From Fasciola hepatica (Eukaryota > Platyhelminthes > Trematoda > Plagiorchiida > Fasciolidae), in NCBI GenBank assembly GCA_948099385.1, contig CANUEZ040000140.1, forward strand, positions 4,712,001-4,776,000: DNA of 64,000 nucleotides, in the 5' to 3' direction. Below are positions 11,856 to 23,341 of this stretch, piece after piece. Under the pieces are notes generated by a model. That model ran no database searches and had not been told where the DNA came from. It saw only the letters and a program-made list of their open reading frames with translations. The translations under genes and the position numbers were made by a program. Every line of letters begins with the position of its first letter. Position 1 is the stretch's first letter.

Positions 11856-12350
11856 CCCCTTTCCTGTGAAGGGCCTTGTTTTTGGCACCCACTTTTCTAC
11901 AACGAGAACCTTGGATAATTTTGATTTCATTTAAACCACTTGCTTCATTTTTACTTCGCTTGTGCGCGCTTTTTCTCTCCTTCCATCTGACCGCACCCCG
12001 TACCCATTTTCGTTTAATAATTTATCTTAGATTATTTTAGCTTTGTTTTAGTGTACACCAGAGACATGTTAGTACAAAACACACTACACTTAGACGGAAA
12101 GAACTAAGTAGAGGAAATGAAAGTCTTACTTCAGGACGACAGGTTTTTGTAAGAACGAGCGAAAAACGATGTCACTCCAAATAGAAAAGCGAATTACGGC
12201 ATATTAGTTGTATATCAAGTGATTTCAAAAACTTCGACAGGACCGTCCAACAATATTACCTCTTCTTAGACCGTATAACTGACCAAGAATGAGCAAAGAC
12301 GTTTCGTTAAGAGGCTACTTGAACTGATTTATCCTGTTACGCAGACGATG

Positions 12351-12480
12351 GCCGGTCGTGGTCAAGCGGTTGTCATGTTACGCAGAGGGCTAAGCAGTCC
12401 TGGGTTCGAGTCCCCTGCTGCAGCTGGTCACTCCCCAGTTAAGTCTCCCAGAATGCACAATTCCAGTTAAACTGACGAAA
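12351..12480 (+). repeat. tRNA-headed SINE, family 4 copy A
   Basis: An A box TGGTCAAGCGG (12359-12369) and a perfect B box GGTTCGAGTCC (12403-12413) are flanked by GGCCGGT at the 5' side and GCTGGTC at the 3' side, which pair over seven positions with G:U wobbles as an acceptor stem would. The anticodon arm is not clean and the sequence runs on into a non-tRNA body from 12430. It is more likely a tRNA-derived SINE head than a working tRNA gene. The head resembles that of the minus-strand copy at 53825-53970 (TGGTCAAGTGG and GGTTCGATTCC). Confidence 0.6.
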
Positions 12481-14735
12481 TAGCTATGAACACACAACCA
12501 GGCTTTTTGTTAACTGACCACTTTGGGAAATGAAGCATTGTCCAACGAATTTGAAAAATGAGCCTAGACTAGATACTACGTATGCACAACAGTTTGGGTC
12601 ACTGACACGTCCCAGTCAGCTACAGGGAACCGAATGATCTGGTCCTACAAGGATATCAGTTTTACCTTACACTATGAATCGAAGTAAATGATGGGTCCGA
12701 TTAATATCTTACTACTTGTCAGGAATACAATTTAAAGACAGTCCATATAGAAAGGGAAGTTTGTAAGCGCTATCCATTTCAGTACTGTTCCAATGCATCA
12801 GCACCGGCCGAAGCCCTTGTGAAGGAGCTGTCCACGCCTAAGAGTACTTGCCTTTTCGGACATACTGATGCCATGAAAATGTACTTGACCAAAGCATAGA
12901 AAATTCCGGAGTAAAGAAAACTAGTTGAACGGTAAAAGAATAACAACTATGCTTCACTGCCACTATGCTATTGTTACTACACATTGGCAGGTTAATTCAA
13001 AGGAGGCTGTTCTCTCAAACAAGTTCAAAGCCGAAGGACAGACTATGGATGTAGATGAGCTTCTTCAGTGTCATCAACTTTGTTTACTTCTTTGAAACAA
13101 GTTATGTCAATAAAAAAATGAACATCTGGGCGGATGTGAATACTTATGTATGATACTAAAAACCACTTTGGACTGTATTCTACCTCAGGAGGAACGATGG
13201 TACATAAGGACGAGGAGCTTTTAGGATCACCTATTATTCCGCTATCATTTTGTATACACACTGAAATAATTACTTCTCGAATCTCATTTTGGGTCCATAT
13301 CAGTGTGCCTCGATTCCGTTCATCCTAATAAGGACCACAGTAATGTGAACTTGAATCCTTGTGAAGATTCTATCTGTTTTGCACCTATTCAACCTCAAAA
13401 GGACGAAAAAAATCTCATAGGAAGCACTACATTGGTCTGTTCAAGTTATTAATCATTTTCATCCTCATAGTAACATCACTTTCGTGACTTTCCGTACTAC
13501 GGTTTGGCGTAAAATATGCATACACCATAGGATCGCTTCAGAAGTCAGAAAACTTGACAAATCGTGGACATATATTACATGTGTTCTTTTTTTGTATCTC
13601 ATTACTATAAATTGTTGGCGGCAGAACATCGCTCTCCTGAAATTTCTTCTCTCGTTATTCCAGGTTTGTTTTTCTTCCTCATAAATCGTTTATCCAGATA
13701 AAAATCTTCGCACTTCAAGATATATTGACATTCTTTGTTGTTATCAGTTGCCTTGTATTTGTCCGTAAGACTAAATATTCATTTGGAACTCTGGTTTTTC
13801 GTCATATTCTGCAAAATCTGGACTAAGTTTGCTAGAGCACTTCTCAATGAATCTGATGACGACTTTTGTTATCGAAGCAACTGAAGACATTCGGCGGCAT
13901 GCTGTTCGTTTGTCCTATTTACTACTGCTTACAGATTCGAACCCAATATTCCATACAAAACCACTTCTATTGACGGTGCTCCTTTCCAGATGGACGCGAT
14001 TCGAAATGGACTGAGCCATAAAACGGAAATGAGCCAAACCATCAAGAGCCACAGAGGGGTCAGGTCATTTTTACCTTAGTGAAAGCGAACCGGAAAGACT
14101 CTAGTTTAAGAAGTTAAAAATATGTTTGACTATATTGTGTCGCTTGTACATGAACTCGGAAAAATGTTCACTGCGTGTTGCGCTGTTGGAGGATAACATG
14201 CCAAGTAATAAGTTGATGGCCCCTGGGCTAGCAAACAGTTAGACTGAGCCACTCCATTTTGATGAATTGAATGTTAACTGCATTCACTTCCAATTCGGAT
14301 TTTTAGACTCCCACCCTGAATGAACTTTGATTTCACTGTTTGTGTTCCCTCATGAACTTTCCTACAAACTTCGGGAGAACACATCCAACTGTGAGGGTAC
14401 ATGTTAAGTCATCGCTGGTAGACAGCCTAGTTACGTTGGTGGTCAGCACTGGTGGGGCTCCAAGCCCAGGGCTTGAGATAACGGAACCCCGATTGGTAGG
14501 ACAACAGACTAGTGGAGTGGATCGACAGAAAGAGTGATGAATCCTGTCACTGGTGCTCAAATCTCAAGGCTTAGTTGCCCACACCAGTCGGACTAGTACG
14601 ACGAATGTAACAACTGGGTACATGGACCAGTGTCCTACATATTCATCGTGATTTGGACTAATAAGCGAGAGGATTCGGAGGCAAAAAAGACTTCAAACTA
14701 GAGACAGTAGATCAAAATACTAGCGTGTCGTTATC
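12481..14735. other. Stretch without a recognised gene
   Basis: Open frames of up to 75 codons only. The segment 14333-14560 is open on both strands and GC-richer than its flanks, which suggests an old repeat, but I could not assign it. Confidence 0.35.
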
Positions 14736-15390
14736 AGTATTCTGGTGTTTGTTGTTCACCCAACTGCCTGGATCAACTGGACGGAACCCGCGCCTACTCA
14801 GCCTTCACTCCCGTGTTCATATTCTAGCTTGTTTAGTTGCTCCCACGGTGTCGAACATTTAGCCGACCCTGTTTCTATGCCAGTTTAACTTGAACTCGTA
14901 TCTGTGCTCACTTCACTCGTTGCCCTAATCGTATCGCTTCGCCCATTGATGACCTGGTTTCTGACTGGTGCTACTGCTTGCATAATATTATTCTCGTGTC
15001 TCTCCCACCACAGATCGACTGGTTTCCTATCGGACTCTAATAATCCATTTGATTAAGCACGTTTCTCGGGTGGTCTCATTTGATGAACCTGTGTGTTCTT
15101 TGTTTGCTTGTCTCATTACTGGTTTTCTTCTCTCCGACCCTCTCCATTCTGCCCGGTGACTCCAGCCACCAGCTTCACACTGTAACACATCATCACTTTA
15201 AGTACTGACTGAGAGTGGCTACCTTTCATCGCCCGTCTCAACTAACTATTTTCTTCCCACTTATCGAGTGGCCTTGATGTCTACCCTGCTAGCTTTTGCT
15301 TGCTACCCGATTTGATCGGTGGTTCAATCTCCTTTGATTGACGTTTATACTGTGGAGGGATTTCCCCCACATTAAAGTAAGTACTTACAG
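14736..15390 (+). other. Pyrimidine-rich, UTR-like region
   Basis: The plus strand is enriched in C and T over about 600 bases, resembling the 3' flank of the ZC3H15-like gene at 1570-1960. There is no sustained open frame. An ATTAAA occurs near 15373. It may be untranslated sequence of an unseen transcript; no coding exon was found immediately next to it. Confidence 0.25.
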
Positions 15391-15665
15391 GTGCTAGACC
15401 GTGATTCTTTTATCGTATCCTCAAATTACCGTATTCACATTCTCTGATTAAAGATTCGGGGTTCCACGTATTCTACGAGTCAGCCAACCTTTGGACCACG
15501 TTCCGGTACAATATCAGTATTCATATTATTTGGCACGTAGGTAGTTGCGTAGTCTGTCCAGTAACTCCGTAACACCTCACATTGGTCGAATTCCAGTTTT
15601 TACTACTGAGATAAGTGTAAGCAGCAAAAATTCAGGTTGTCTCCATAGCCTCGGGAGAAAATCCA

Positions 15666-15995
15666 ATGGAGTGTACCCGTGACCGGAGGATCAATGACAT
15701 CTTTATCTACTGCCTGACAGCCACGGCTTTTTCCAAATGGATAAATAAGTGTGCCGAGGTTTTCTTATCGCCGTGGCGGATTACCGTCTTTTGTGCAACT
15801 GTTTGCTGCTTTAATTCAATTGGTTGCGAACTGCCTTGGACAAGGGAGCCAAATGACGCATCTAAATGGCAAATTATTAACTCATCCGAAATTAATTGTG
15901 TTCCACTTTCGTGGACTGCTGAACCAGACATTGTAGTGGTCGTTCTCGTCTACAAACCCTTAACTGTATTTAGTACTTCCTCGTTGATTTCATAA
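15666..15995 (+). pseudogene. Possible degenerate LTR-retrotransposon integrase fragment
   Basis: The plus-strand frame contains DIFIYCLTATAFSKWI, similar in spacing to the YLLTxIDRFSKW motif around the first catalytic Asp of Gypsy-type integrases. About 36 codons downstream, in the +1 frame, LGQGSQMTHLN resembles the TDQGSQF motif around the second Asp. Both catalytic Asp positions are changed or missing. No HHxTxAYHPQ region follows. The alternative is an unrelated secreted-protein-like frame. The call is weak. Confidence 0.22.
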
Positions 15996-18900
15996 TTCTA
16001 CTCCACTAAAAGTATGACTTTACAAGCATTAAGATAACACTGAGGGAATGAATGACTTAAAAAGAGAGTATTAGAAGACGTCTTTTCGTTTTCCGTAGCG
16101 ACATAAAGGCAAACACCAGCTGCAGAATTTTGCTGGAATTATGATGCTGCCGTTCTACTCGAGCCATCTCCTCCAAACGACCTTGTTATTATTCCAGCAG
16201 TTTATGGCGGTAAACTAGTACTTCCGGAATGTCCTTCCTAAGTAAGTGATGTTTTGTTCAAAAGCCGACCAATGTATTACAACACTGAAGTGCCGGGGCT
16301 CTGCTGTTTACCTTTGAATGAAAAAATTGCACAAAGGAATGTGACGGAAACATCAGTCAAACAGGACAATGTTATGTATTCTACGTTGTCCATTTTAATC
16401 GCAAACTGCTCAAAATCTCTGTTAAATCTGTCAGGTGCAAAATTTGATGACTCTTCTTCAAAATTCTTGATCTCCTTCCAAGACCACAATTACTACGGAC
16501 TCCTCTTTCTTTTAGCGGTTCACGCAGTTTATTAGCATGAATTACTGAATATCTTTCTAGAAGTACACCAGATTCTAGATTAGCCGGCTAATCGTCCAGA
16601 TTCATAACTAATATCTCTCTCATTCTTCGAGCTGCCCTACTTTCCATCTCTAGTTTTCCCATTTAAGTTAACGGCCATTCGTCTGGCTCCTCCGGGGCTG
16701 TAACAAAGTGTGATTTTGTCGAAACTATCTGCCATGATGTATAAGTCGAAGAGGAGTTTGGTAACCTATCCAATAGTCTTCAAATCACTGTCAGTAATTG
16801 TTAACTGAGTGATTTTACCCGCAACCCTTTCCAGTGTTCCGAATGTATCTTTACCCCACATCACTCAGGAGGAAGTGTTTGTGTGCCACAGCCCAAGGAT
16901 GTTGTCAGAGATAAATTCAGCAATGAATAACGAAAGGTTAATAAGCTTTGCGTGAAATTACATTGATTCCCACAGATCGAAGAGAAAGAATTTGGGAAAG
17001 CTAAATGCTGTATGACCATCACTGACAAGGAGCTTAGGCGAACCAATTTATTAAGCTTCTTGATGAAAACCGGTCCACTACAAAGCAGAAGTACAATAAC
17101 GTTTGGGATATCCTGAAGAAATATTACCAACTAAAAGCCATTTTTACCGCAATTTTTGCTTACTGTATTGATTAGGGAGAAATGATGTGAAATGAGACCT
17201 AGGGAAGGTTATCGACAGTTGAACAGGGCAACTAAGTTCCTTCCTATTTACCTATATTGGAAGACCAATCTCAGTGCCCACTGTATTCCGCTGAACGAGA
17301 CAATATTACTAATTTTACTAAAAAGCAGAAATTTTCTTGCTGAATGTGAAATCAAATTACTGTGGAAGCTTTCTGCGTCTCTACCAGCGGTTTAATCTAC
17401 TACTTTGAGATCTAAATGATGAGGCTAAATAATTTACTTAATATGAAAAGTTTCCCTTGGTAGACCTTGAGAGGAAAATTGTTCATAACGATGGATCATG
17501 TGATTGGTTTTGATATACAGCTCACTTCTGAGAACAAATTCGTCACAGTAATGGATCCATATGGGGATAAGGAGCTGTCAACCGAGTGAATGACGGGTGC
17601 TGCATGAAGTAAAACTAACTTGAACCGAATCGCCTACAACCAGAGCGGATAGAAACACAATCCATCGCCCGGGTTTCAGTTCCTTTTAGGCCTTGGTAGC
17701 TGTCGATAGGTGGCGATTCCTAGAAATCCCAGTGAGCTTCCGTCTATGAAGTGAATCCCTGGTTTTCAAAGCTCAGTAGATCTTTGGCGTGAAAATCCGT
17801 TTTCTCACGTCTGCTAATCAATTTCCCGCCCAACTTCAAACTGGCTAGGTGTAGACACTGTTTGTGCGTATCCACAGGTTTCGACCCTTTTATGTATTTA
17901 TTTATTCACTTTCAGCTTTTTCTAACTTTTTTCATCAATCCGGAAGAGTGGTACCTTGAGGATATCACGCAAGTCGATCCACTGTGTATCTCTCATAGCT
18001 CACAATCAATTTTTATCATCCGGAGAATCAAAATTTAAGAATATCTGCTTGTTATCTCAAGGTCTATTGTTTATTTGAAGGAAACCAATGATTTTCAGTA
18101 AAATTTTACATGAATTATTCTGTGAAAATTCATTTCAGATGCAAAATGAAGTATTCAAGAAGACCCACAAGGATTATGGGTGGGAGAAACACCGTCCTAT
18201 TTGCTTTCAGATTAAAAAAGTTTTTTCCAGTTATCCAAAATAATAAGGAGATGTTGTGGGGTGTTTCACCTGATTTATTGCAAATGTCTTCCTAGTTTCC
18301 GGAACTTGCCTGATATTATTGTGCTTTTTTAAGCTACAGGTTCTATTGAATATCCTAGAGATTATTTTATCTAATCTGTGGCAGAACAAACGAAGGAAAT
18401 CTTGCTCTACACCTACGGATCAAGTTTTCCAGCAAGTTATGACACAACAGTGTGCTAACCAGACTGAAGTCAGAAAATGGAATGGGAGTTTGGGTGGAGG
18501 AAAATCCGCCCACTTCGTCTTTAGAGCTTCCATAGGCAAACTTCTGTTACATTGCTCAATATGCTGAATCTAAAAAAGCTTGTACTTTATGATGGTTCAA
18601 CCTAGGACTTTATTTTTACTTGTGTGATTTTGGACCAGAAAAAGTATTGTGCGGAAATAACGGGACACAAAACTCTATGGATATGGGCAAAATGTCACAA
18701 ATGAAGAGAGATAAAGTTAGGGAGGAAATACGCGTACGATGAGGAGGTCGAAAAACAAGAAAAAGGTGCAAATTCTGCTTAAAGGTGATGGTAAACTTAT
18801 ATTGTTTATGTCACACCGTTTGTAAACCTCATTTGTGAAATGTTAGCTGGTCACGGTCCTATTTTCAGAAATGGTCAGACAGTTCAAGTAAGCTAATTGT

Positions 18901-19169
18901 CACGGTTGGTGATAGAAAATTTTCCGAGCAATCTGAGAGTCTGAAGCCCGAGCTGATAAAAAAACCGTAGAAATTTAAACTGCTACAGAAACCATCAGTT
19001 GTGCTCTAGTTATGTCATCTCGACTAACGACCGAAGTTTTGTACATTCACATACCACGAATAGACATCGGGGGCTGCTGTTTCGAGTAACGAACACCACT
19101 GATACCACATTTTTTACAAAGTATCAGCTTTTCTTCAATGCTAGTGTTGCTAACGAAATCGTTCATACC
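15996..19169. other. Stretch without a recognised gene
   Basis: AT-rich non-coding sequence with frames of at most 93 codons (16254-16535, +). None combines a start or acceptor, a protein-like composition and a donor. No repeats recognised. Confidence 0.4.
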
Positions 19170-19335
19170 CAGCTCCGATATCCTATTCTTTGTTAGGTGC
19201 TTGGCTCCCTATCGTTTTTCCGGATTCGAGACCCATTTGGGGTTCGACGAATGTGCACCTTAGCTGATGATTTCTAACGAGCAAGATAGAACAACTGTCC
19301 AGTGTTTCAATGGTCTCAGTCTCTAATTAGAATTT
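19170..19335 (+). repeat. tRNA-derived SINE, family 2 copy A
   Basis: The head AGCTCCGATATCC..TTAGGTG corresponds to AGCTCCGACGACCTGGTGATTAGGTG of the 58.2-kb copy. It is followed by a drifted B box (GGATTCGAGACC, 19222-19233) and then by GGGGTTCGACGAATGTGCAC and a body ending near AACTGTCCAGTGTTTCAATG. The same blocks occur in copies at 58180-58330 (+) and 33690-33840 (-). Confidence 0.7.
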
Positions 19336-19739
19336 TTGCTTCACGGTGACACAACTGATAACCATTTCACATTCCGCACAAATTATACTGATCAAGTAGC
19401 AGTCCCATTTTCAGTCACCCTGGAAAATTTCATTGATGAAATAACTGCGCTGATTCACTCAGTAATTTTGTTCTTTTAATTCAGACAAGGAGGACTTTTG
19501 CTGCGCTGATCATCATGATCGGAATTGACCATTACAGTTTTGAATAAAACCAATTATTTTGTCATCCTGTTTTTCTGATCTTACCACATGGAGGTATCCG
19601 ATCTGTTGGAATAGCAACTTCATCTGACGTCGAAGTTAGGGAGAATAAATTCGTCCTAATGTGTGTGAGACAGTACATTTGTTCATCGGCCTGCTACATA
19701 CGACCCAGAGAAAGGAATGTATTTGGCTAGACAAGAAAT

Positions 19740-19860
19740 CTTAGAATATATCTGTACTGAGAGAATGTATTGTTGGCACGAGGAGCCTGAATCTTATGTT
19801 TTTGGAAAATCCACTTTTCGATGCGAAGAATGCAAGTGGATTTTCCAAAAAAATATCTGT
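19740..19860 (-). repeat. SINE family 3 tail fragment containing a perfect hairpin
   Basis: Read on the minus strand, AAGATTCAGGCTCC followed by GTGCCAACAATACATTC and ATATATTC matches the body of the family 3 copy at 37470-37735 (AAGATTCAGGCTCC, GTACCAATGATACATTC, ATATATTTC). The tRNA-like head is missing, so this is a 5'-truncated copy. It includes the hairpin described separately. Confidence 0.65.
19799..19851. repeat. Perfect 18-bp inverted repeat (hairpin)
   Basis: TTTTTGGAAAATCCACTT (19799-19816) is exactly inverted at 19834-19851, leaving a 17-base loop that itself has a TTCG..CGAA pairing. The right arm equals a block of SINE family 3 (AAGTGGATTTTCC; compare AAGTGGATTTCCC at 51.15 kb), so the hairpin probably arose by inverted duplication inside the retroposon. 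Confidence 0.9.
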
Positions 19861-22800
19861 ATGGCTTTGTCACTAATGTTGTCCATCTTATATGCCATTC
19901 AGATAACAAACCATATAAATGCACAAAATACCGACTGATCGAACACGTGACCAGAACTGACACTCATTGTCTGCGACTTTCGGCTAATCGGGATGACATC
20001 ACTGGGCAAACCGACGGCAGTTCAGACAACACAGGATAAAATCAATGCATTGAATTAAGCGGCTCATAAGAACGCCAAAATCCCAAAGGCATGATAATAA
20101 GCCGGAAAGTGATGTAATGTCGCTTACCAGAGAAAAAGTCCAGTTCTGAAGGGATTCCAACTTGAGGGATGCTTAACACTGGTCAATCACTGTTCAAAAA
20201 CCTTGTCTTAGAGGAGTACCGGTATCCTCTACTAAGTATTCAGTGCTGTATGGCGCGTCCACCTTGGTGGTGTAAATTCCCTGAGATAACGTTCCTTCAG
20301 ATCAACATGACCTTTAAGAGAAGATAATGTAATTTGTTTACCGAATGTTTTGTGGAACATTTGCTGTCTCCATTTTTGTTTACGAAGAACACTTTTTAAA
20401 ATGGGCAATTATTACCACTTGGAATTAAGAGCCTTAACGAGAACATAAAAAAGGAATAATAATAGCTTGTAGATTATTTGTTTAAACGTAACTGATCACG
20501 GTCTGCACCTAGAATTGACGAACTCAAAACACCGGTTAGCTTTAATTACTGGTTGCTGACTGACACTACACTTTATTGTCTCGCTTCAACGACACCATAA
20601 TAAAAGCTTGTTCAGTTATCTGGACAGCAGTAAAACGCTGTCTAAGTAGTGTACCTTACTATTTTTTCAGATAATTTATCTGTGAGAGGAGCTGGAAAAA
20701 ATTATTACCGCTGAATCGAGAAATATCAATTTGATTCCGCTATTTTTTCTCCTACGCCTAGTAAATCACTGTACATTCTGACAAAAAAAATTCGGGATCA
20801 CCTCAATTCAGTCGAAATCCCGACATAAAGTCGAATTCCGGTTGGGCCTACTGGTACTACTATCTCACGCTAAACAACAGTGTCGATTGTATATCTTTGG
20901 CTACTGAGATTAGTGTCAGCTGTATAAACTGGATTTTGACGGTATGTCAAGATTTCGCCCAAATTTTCTGAACAGACTGCACATCTGTCAAAGTAATCCA
21001 AATGTACTTTGCTTCCGTGAATCTACACTCATGGATGCCACCCACTCTTTAGCACTGCACGCGTTATACCACCAATACCCATTGGGGCTTTTTGTCTTTT
21101 TGCCAAAGAGGCAAATTGTCAGTATGTCTGTGAAGGATACCACCATGGCTACAAGACGTACAGCCTCGTTATTCTATAGTGAGACAGTTTTCCCGATCTG
21201 ATAGACAGCGAACTTTTATTTCTGAACCCAGTGAATTCTACGTTGTTGAGATGACTCTCTTTCGATAAGGTTGATCGGGATATATTGCATCCTCTGTTAA
21301 CCTTTGTGGTAAGTTCTGCAACCTAAATGTCACTGAAATGAGTTTCTTGGGAACATTTTGAGAATGACATGTTTCTGAGCCTCCTAAATATTAATATGGT
21401 TAGTACGAAGTAAATTGGTGGCAAAAACGATTTACGATTCAATCAGAATATTTTCAAGGTGGCGACACTTAGCTACAATTGTCGTCCCCATAATACAGGC
21501 TTTCAATCATCCGAAGGCTGAAGCAATTTACTTTTCTGCACCCTAGTTTACAATGGTTCTTGGGAACTTATTATCAGGTCTCTTTCTTTATATACTTATT
21601 GCTCTCTGAAAGCTATTTTATTTTATTCCAGAGCAGTTAACATTTTTATCCAAACCGGATATTTTCATTTTTTGCATATCACATTTAGTTATGACATCAT
21701 TTTCCACGTGAAATATCCGAAAAACTTGTTTCCAGTGAGAAGAACAGGAAATATCGTTCTTCGACCTAAAAGAAAGAAATGAATAATAAGTGGACCGTGT
21801 TCATGTGACCTTGAAGTCCTAATGTCACGCGTTCAATATAAACAGGAATTTTTCCTCCGATGAGGCTATCGTTCACCAGGAGTTGATTGTTGAACTGTTA
21901 GACAACATAGTGTTCTTCAAACATATTTCTTTCGTTTTTGCTTTTTTCTGTCAGGCAGACAGACGGTAAGCAATTTAGAAAAATTAAAAGTTTCTAATGG
22001 GATGAGTATATATTTACCAGTGACGGAACCCATGTTTAGTGGATTTTCCTTCGGTCAGTTTAACAAAAAGTCATATTCAACATTTAACTGACTTAGGATT
22101 TCTAAACTTCAGGCCAGTTTATCATGACGACCAAGGTCACACCGTTTCTGTCTCCAACAGATAGCAGTAGAACTAACGTGACTGGCACCAAGTTTTACAT
22201 AGTTTTATAATTCAGCCTTGTTTCGTGATGTGCTACGAAAAGTTCAGAAGGGAAGAATTAATTACGAGTAAAAAGTTCATGTAGTGAATTTCAACAATAC
22301 CTTTAGGTGACCGGTGAACTATATTGGGTAAAATCTCTTACAGTTTGCTAACCACCATACGCTACTTTATTGAAACAAGTACGCAAGCGTTAGCAAATAT
22401 CCGAATTTGTCCAGGCCTTAAGTGGTTTGTAATTACCACGGTTTATAGTGACTGATTTTCAATCAGTTATTACCACTTCAAGATATCGTGTAATGACTAC
22501 CCTGTCTACTTGCCTTAGGTTATTTTTACATCAGAAAACGCCTGAAAGGATCGGCCTAGTCTAGTCACCTTTTGCAGAAATTTCAACCATCAAGTAATTA
22601 GCACACCCATTTAAGGAGCATCGAAGCCAAAATGTCTGCATGAAAATATCTACTTTACTAACTGTAGTGGCCGGGGATTACGCGAAATGAAATCAGAATG
22701 CTCGTGAACTGCTAACTGAAAGTATTCGGCTTTCAATATGAAATAGAAGACAATTTTAGGCAGCAGAAGTACGGAGAAACACATAGGCAAGCAACATGCT

Positions 22801-22984
22801 GAACTGTGAACGCAGTGATTAGTTATCATAAGTGTGATGAATGCTGTTTTTCGATTACAGAGTTCGACCGAGTGTACGAATGCCTAAAATCAATAGTCAT
22901 ATTGTAACAAGGACAACTAGACGGTGTAGGATACTTGTATTCCAACGGCCAAACAAGTCAAGTCCAAGAAAAATGTACAACCTT
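19861..22984. other. Stretch without a recognised gene
   Basis: AT-rich sequence, likely intronic or intergenic. Frames of up to 85 codons (20944-21201, +) have no supporting features. Confidence 0.4.
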
Positions 22985-23341
22985 TTATATAGTCCCTTTT
23001 TCAGACCGTGCGGCACCAACATTGCTCTTGAGGCTGCTTGAGTGTTTCGGCTGCTTTCTGGCCAGCTGCCCATAGCCGATAGCTTGCTTCTCCTGGGCGT
23101 CATTTTTCTTCGGTTGGTCTGATTGTCCCAGTTGATGACTTGATTGGCAGCCCCTTGCCCGGGCTATCTTGGTGGTTGCCAGAGATCCCGCTGTTTCCCC
23201 TCTGGTAGTCCGTATGCCTCCTATTGTCTGCTTCGGGAAGCCTCCGATATATTCACCGTTTGTTCTTTTTGTCTTTGGCTCTAAATCGGTTGATTCATTC
23301 GATTTGATATTCGCGTCGTTCTGTTGCTGTAGCATTCCCCG
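22985..23341 (-). CDS. Candidate terminal exon, basic Gln/Lys/Ser-rich protein
   Basis: On the minus strand a good acceptor (pyrimidine tract then TTATTGTAG) ends at 23342, and an open frame of 118 codons follows to TAA. It reads RGMLQQQNDANIKSNESTDL, later GEYIGGFPKQTIGGIRTTRG, and ends SNVGAARSEKGTI. Composition is basic and rich in Gln, Ser, Thr and Gly with no cysteines of zinc-finger spacing, which suggests a disordered tail. GC content is higher than in the flanks, in keeping with coding sequence. No AATAAA was seen within 100 bases after the stop. No family was recognised. The opposite strand also has frames (22841-23041 and 23169-23393), taken as shadows. Confidence 0.33.
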   Translation of the reverse strand, partial: RGMLQQQNDANIKSNESTDLEPKTKRTNGEYIGGFPKQTIGGIRTTRGETAGSLATTKIARARGCQSSHQLGQSDQPKKNDAQEKQAIGYGQLARKQPKHSSSLKSNVGAARSEKGTI

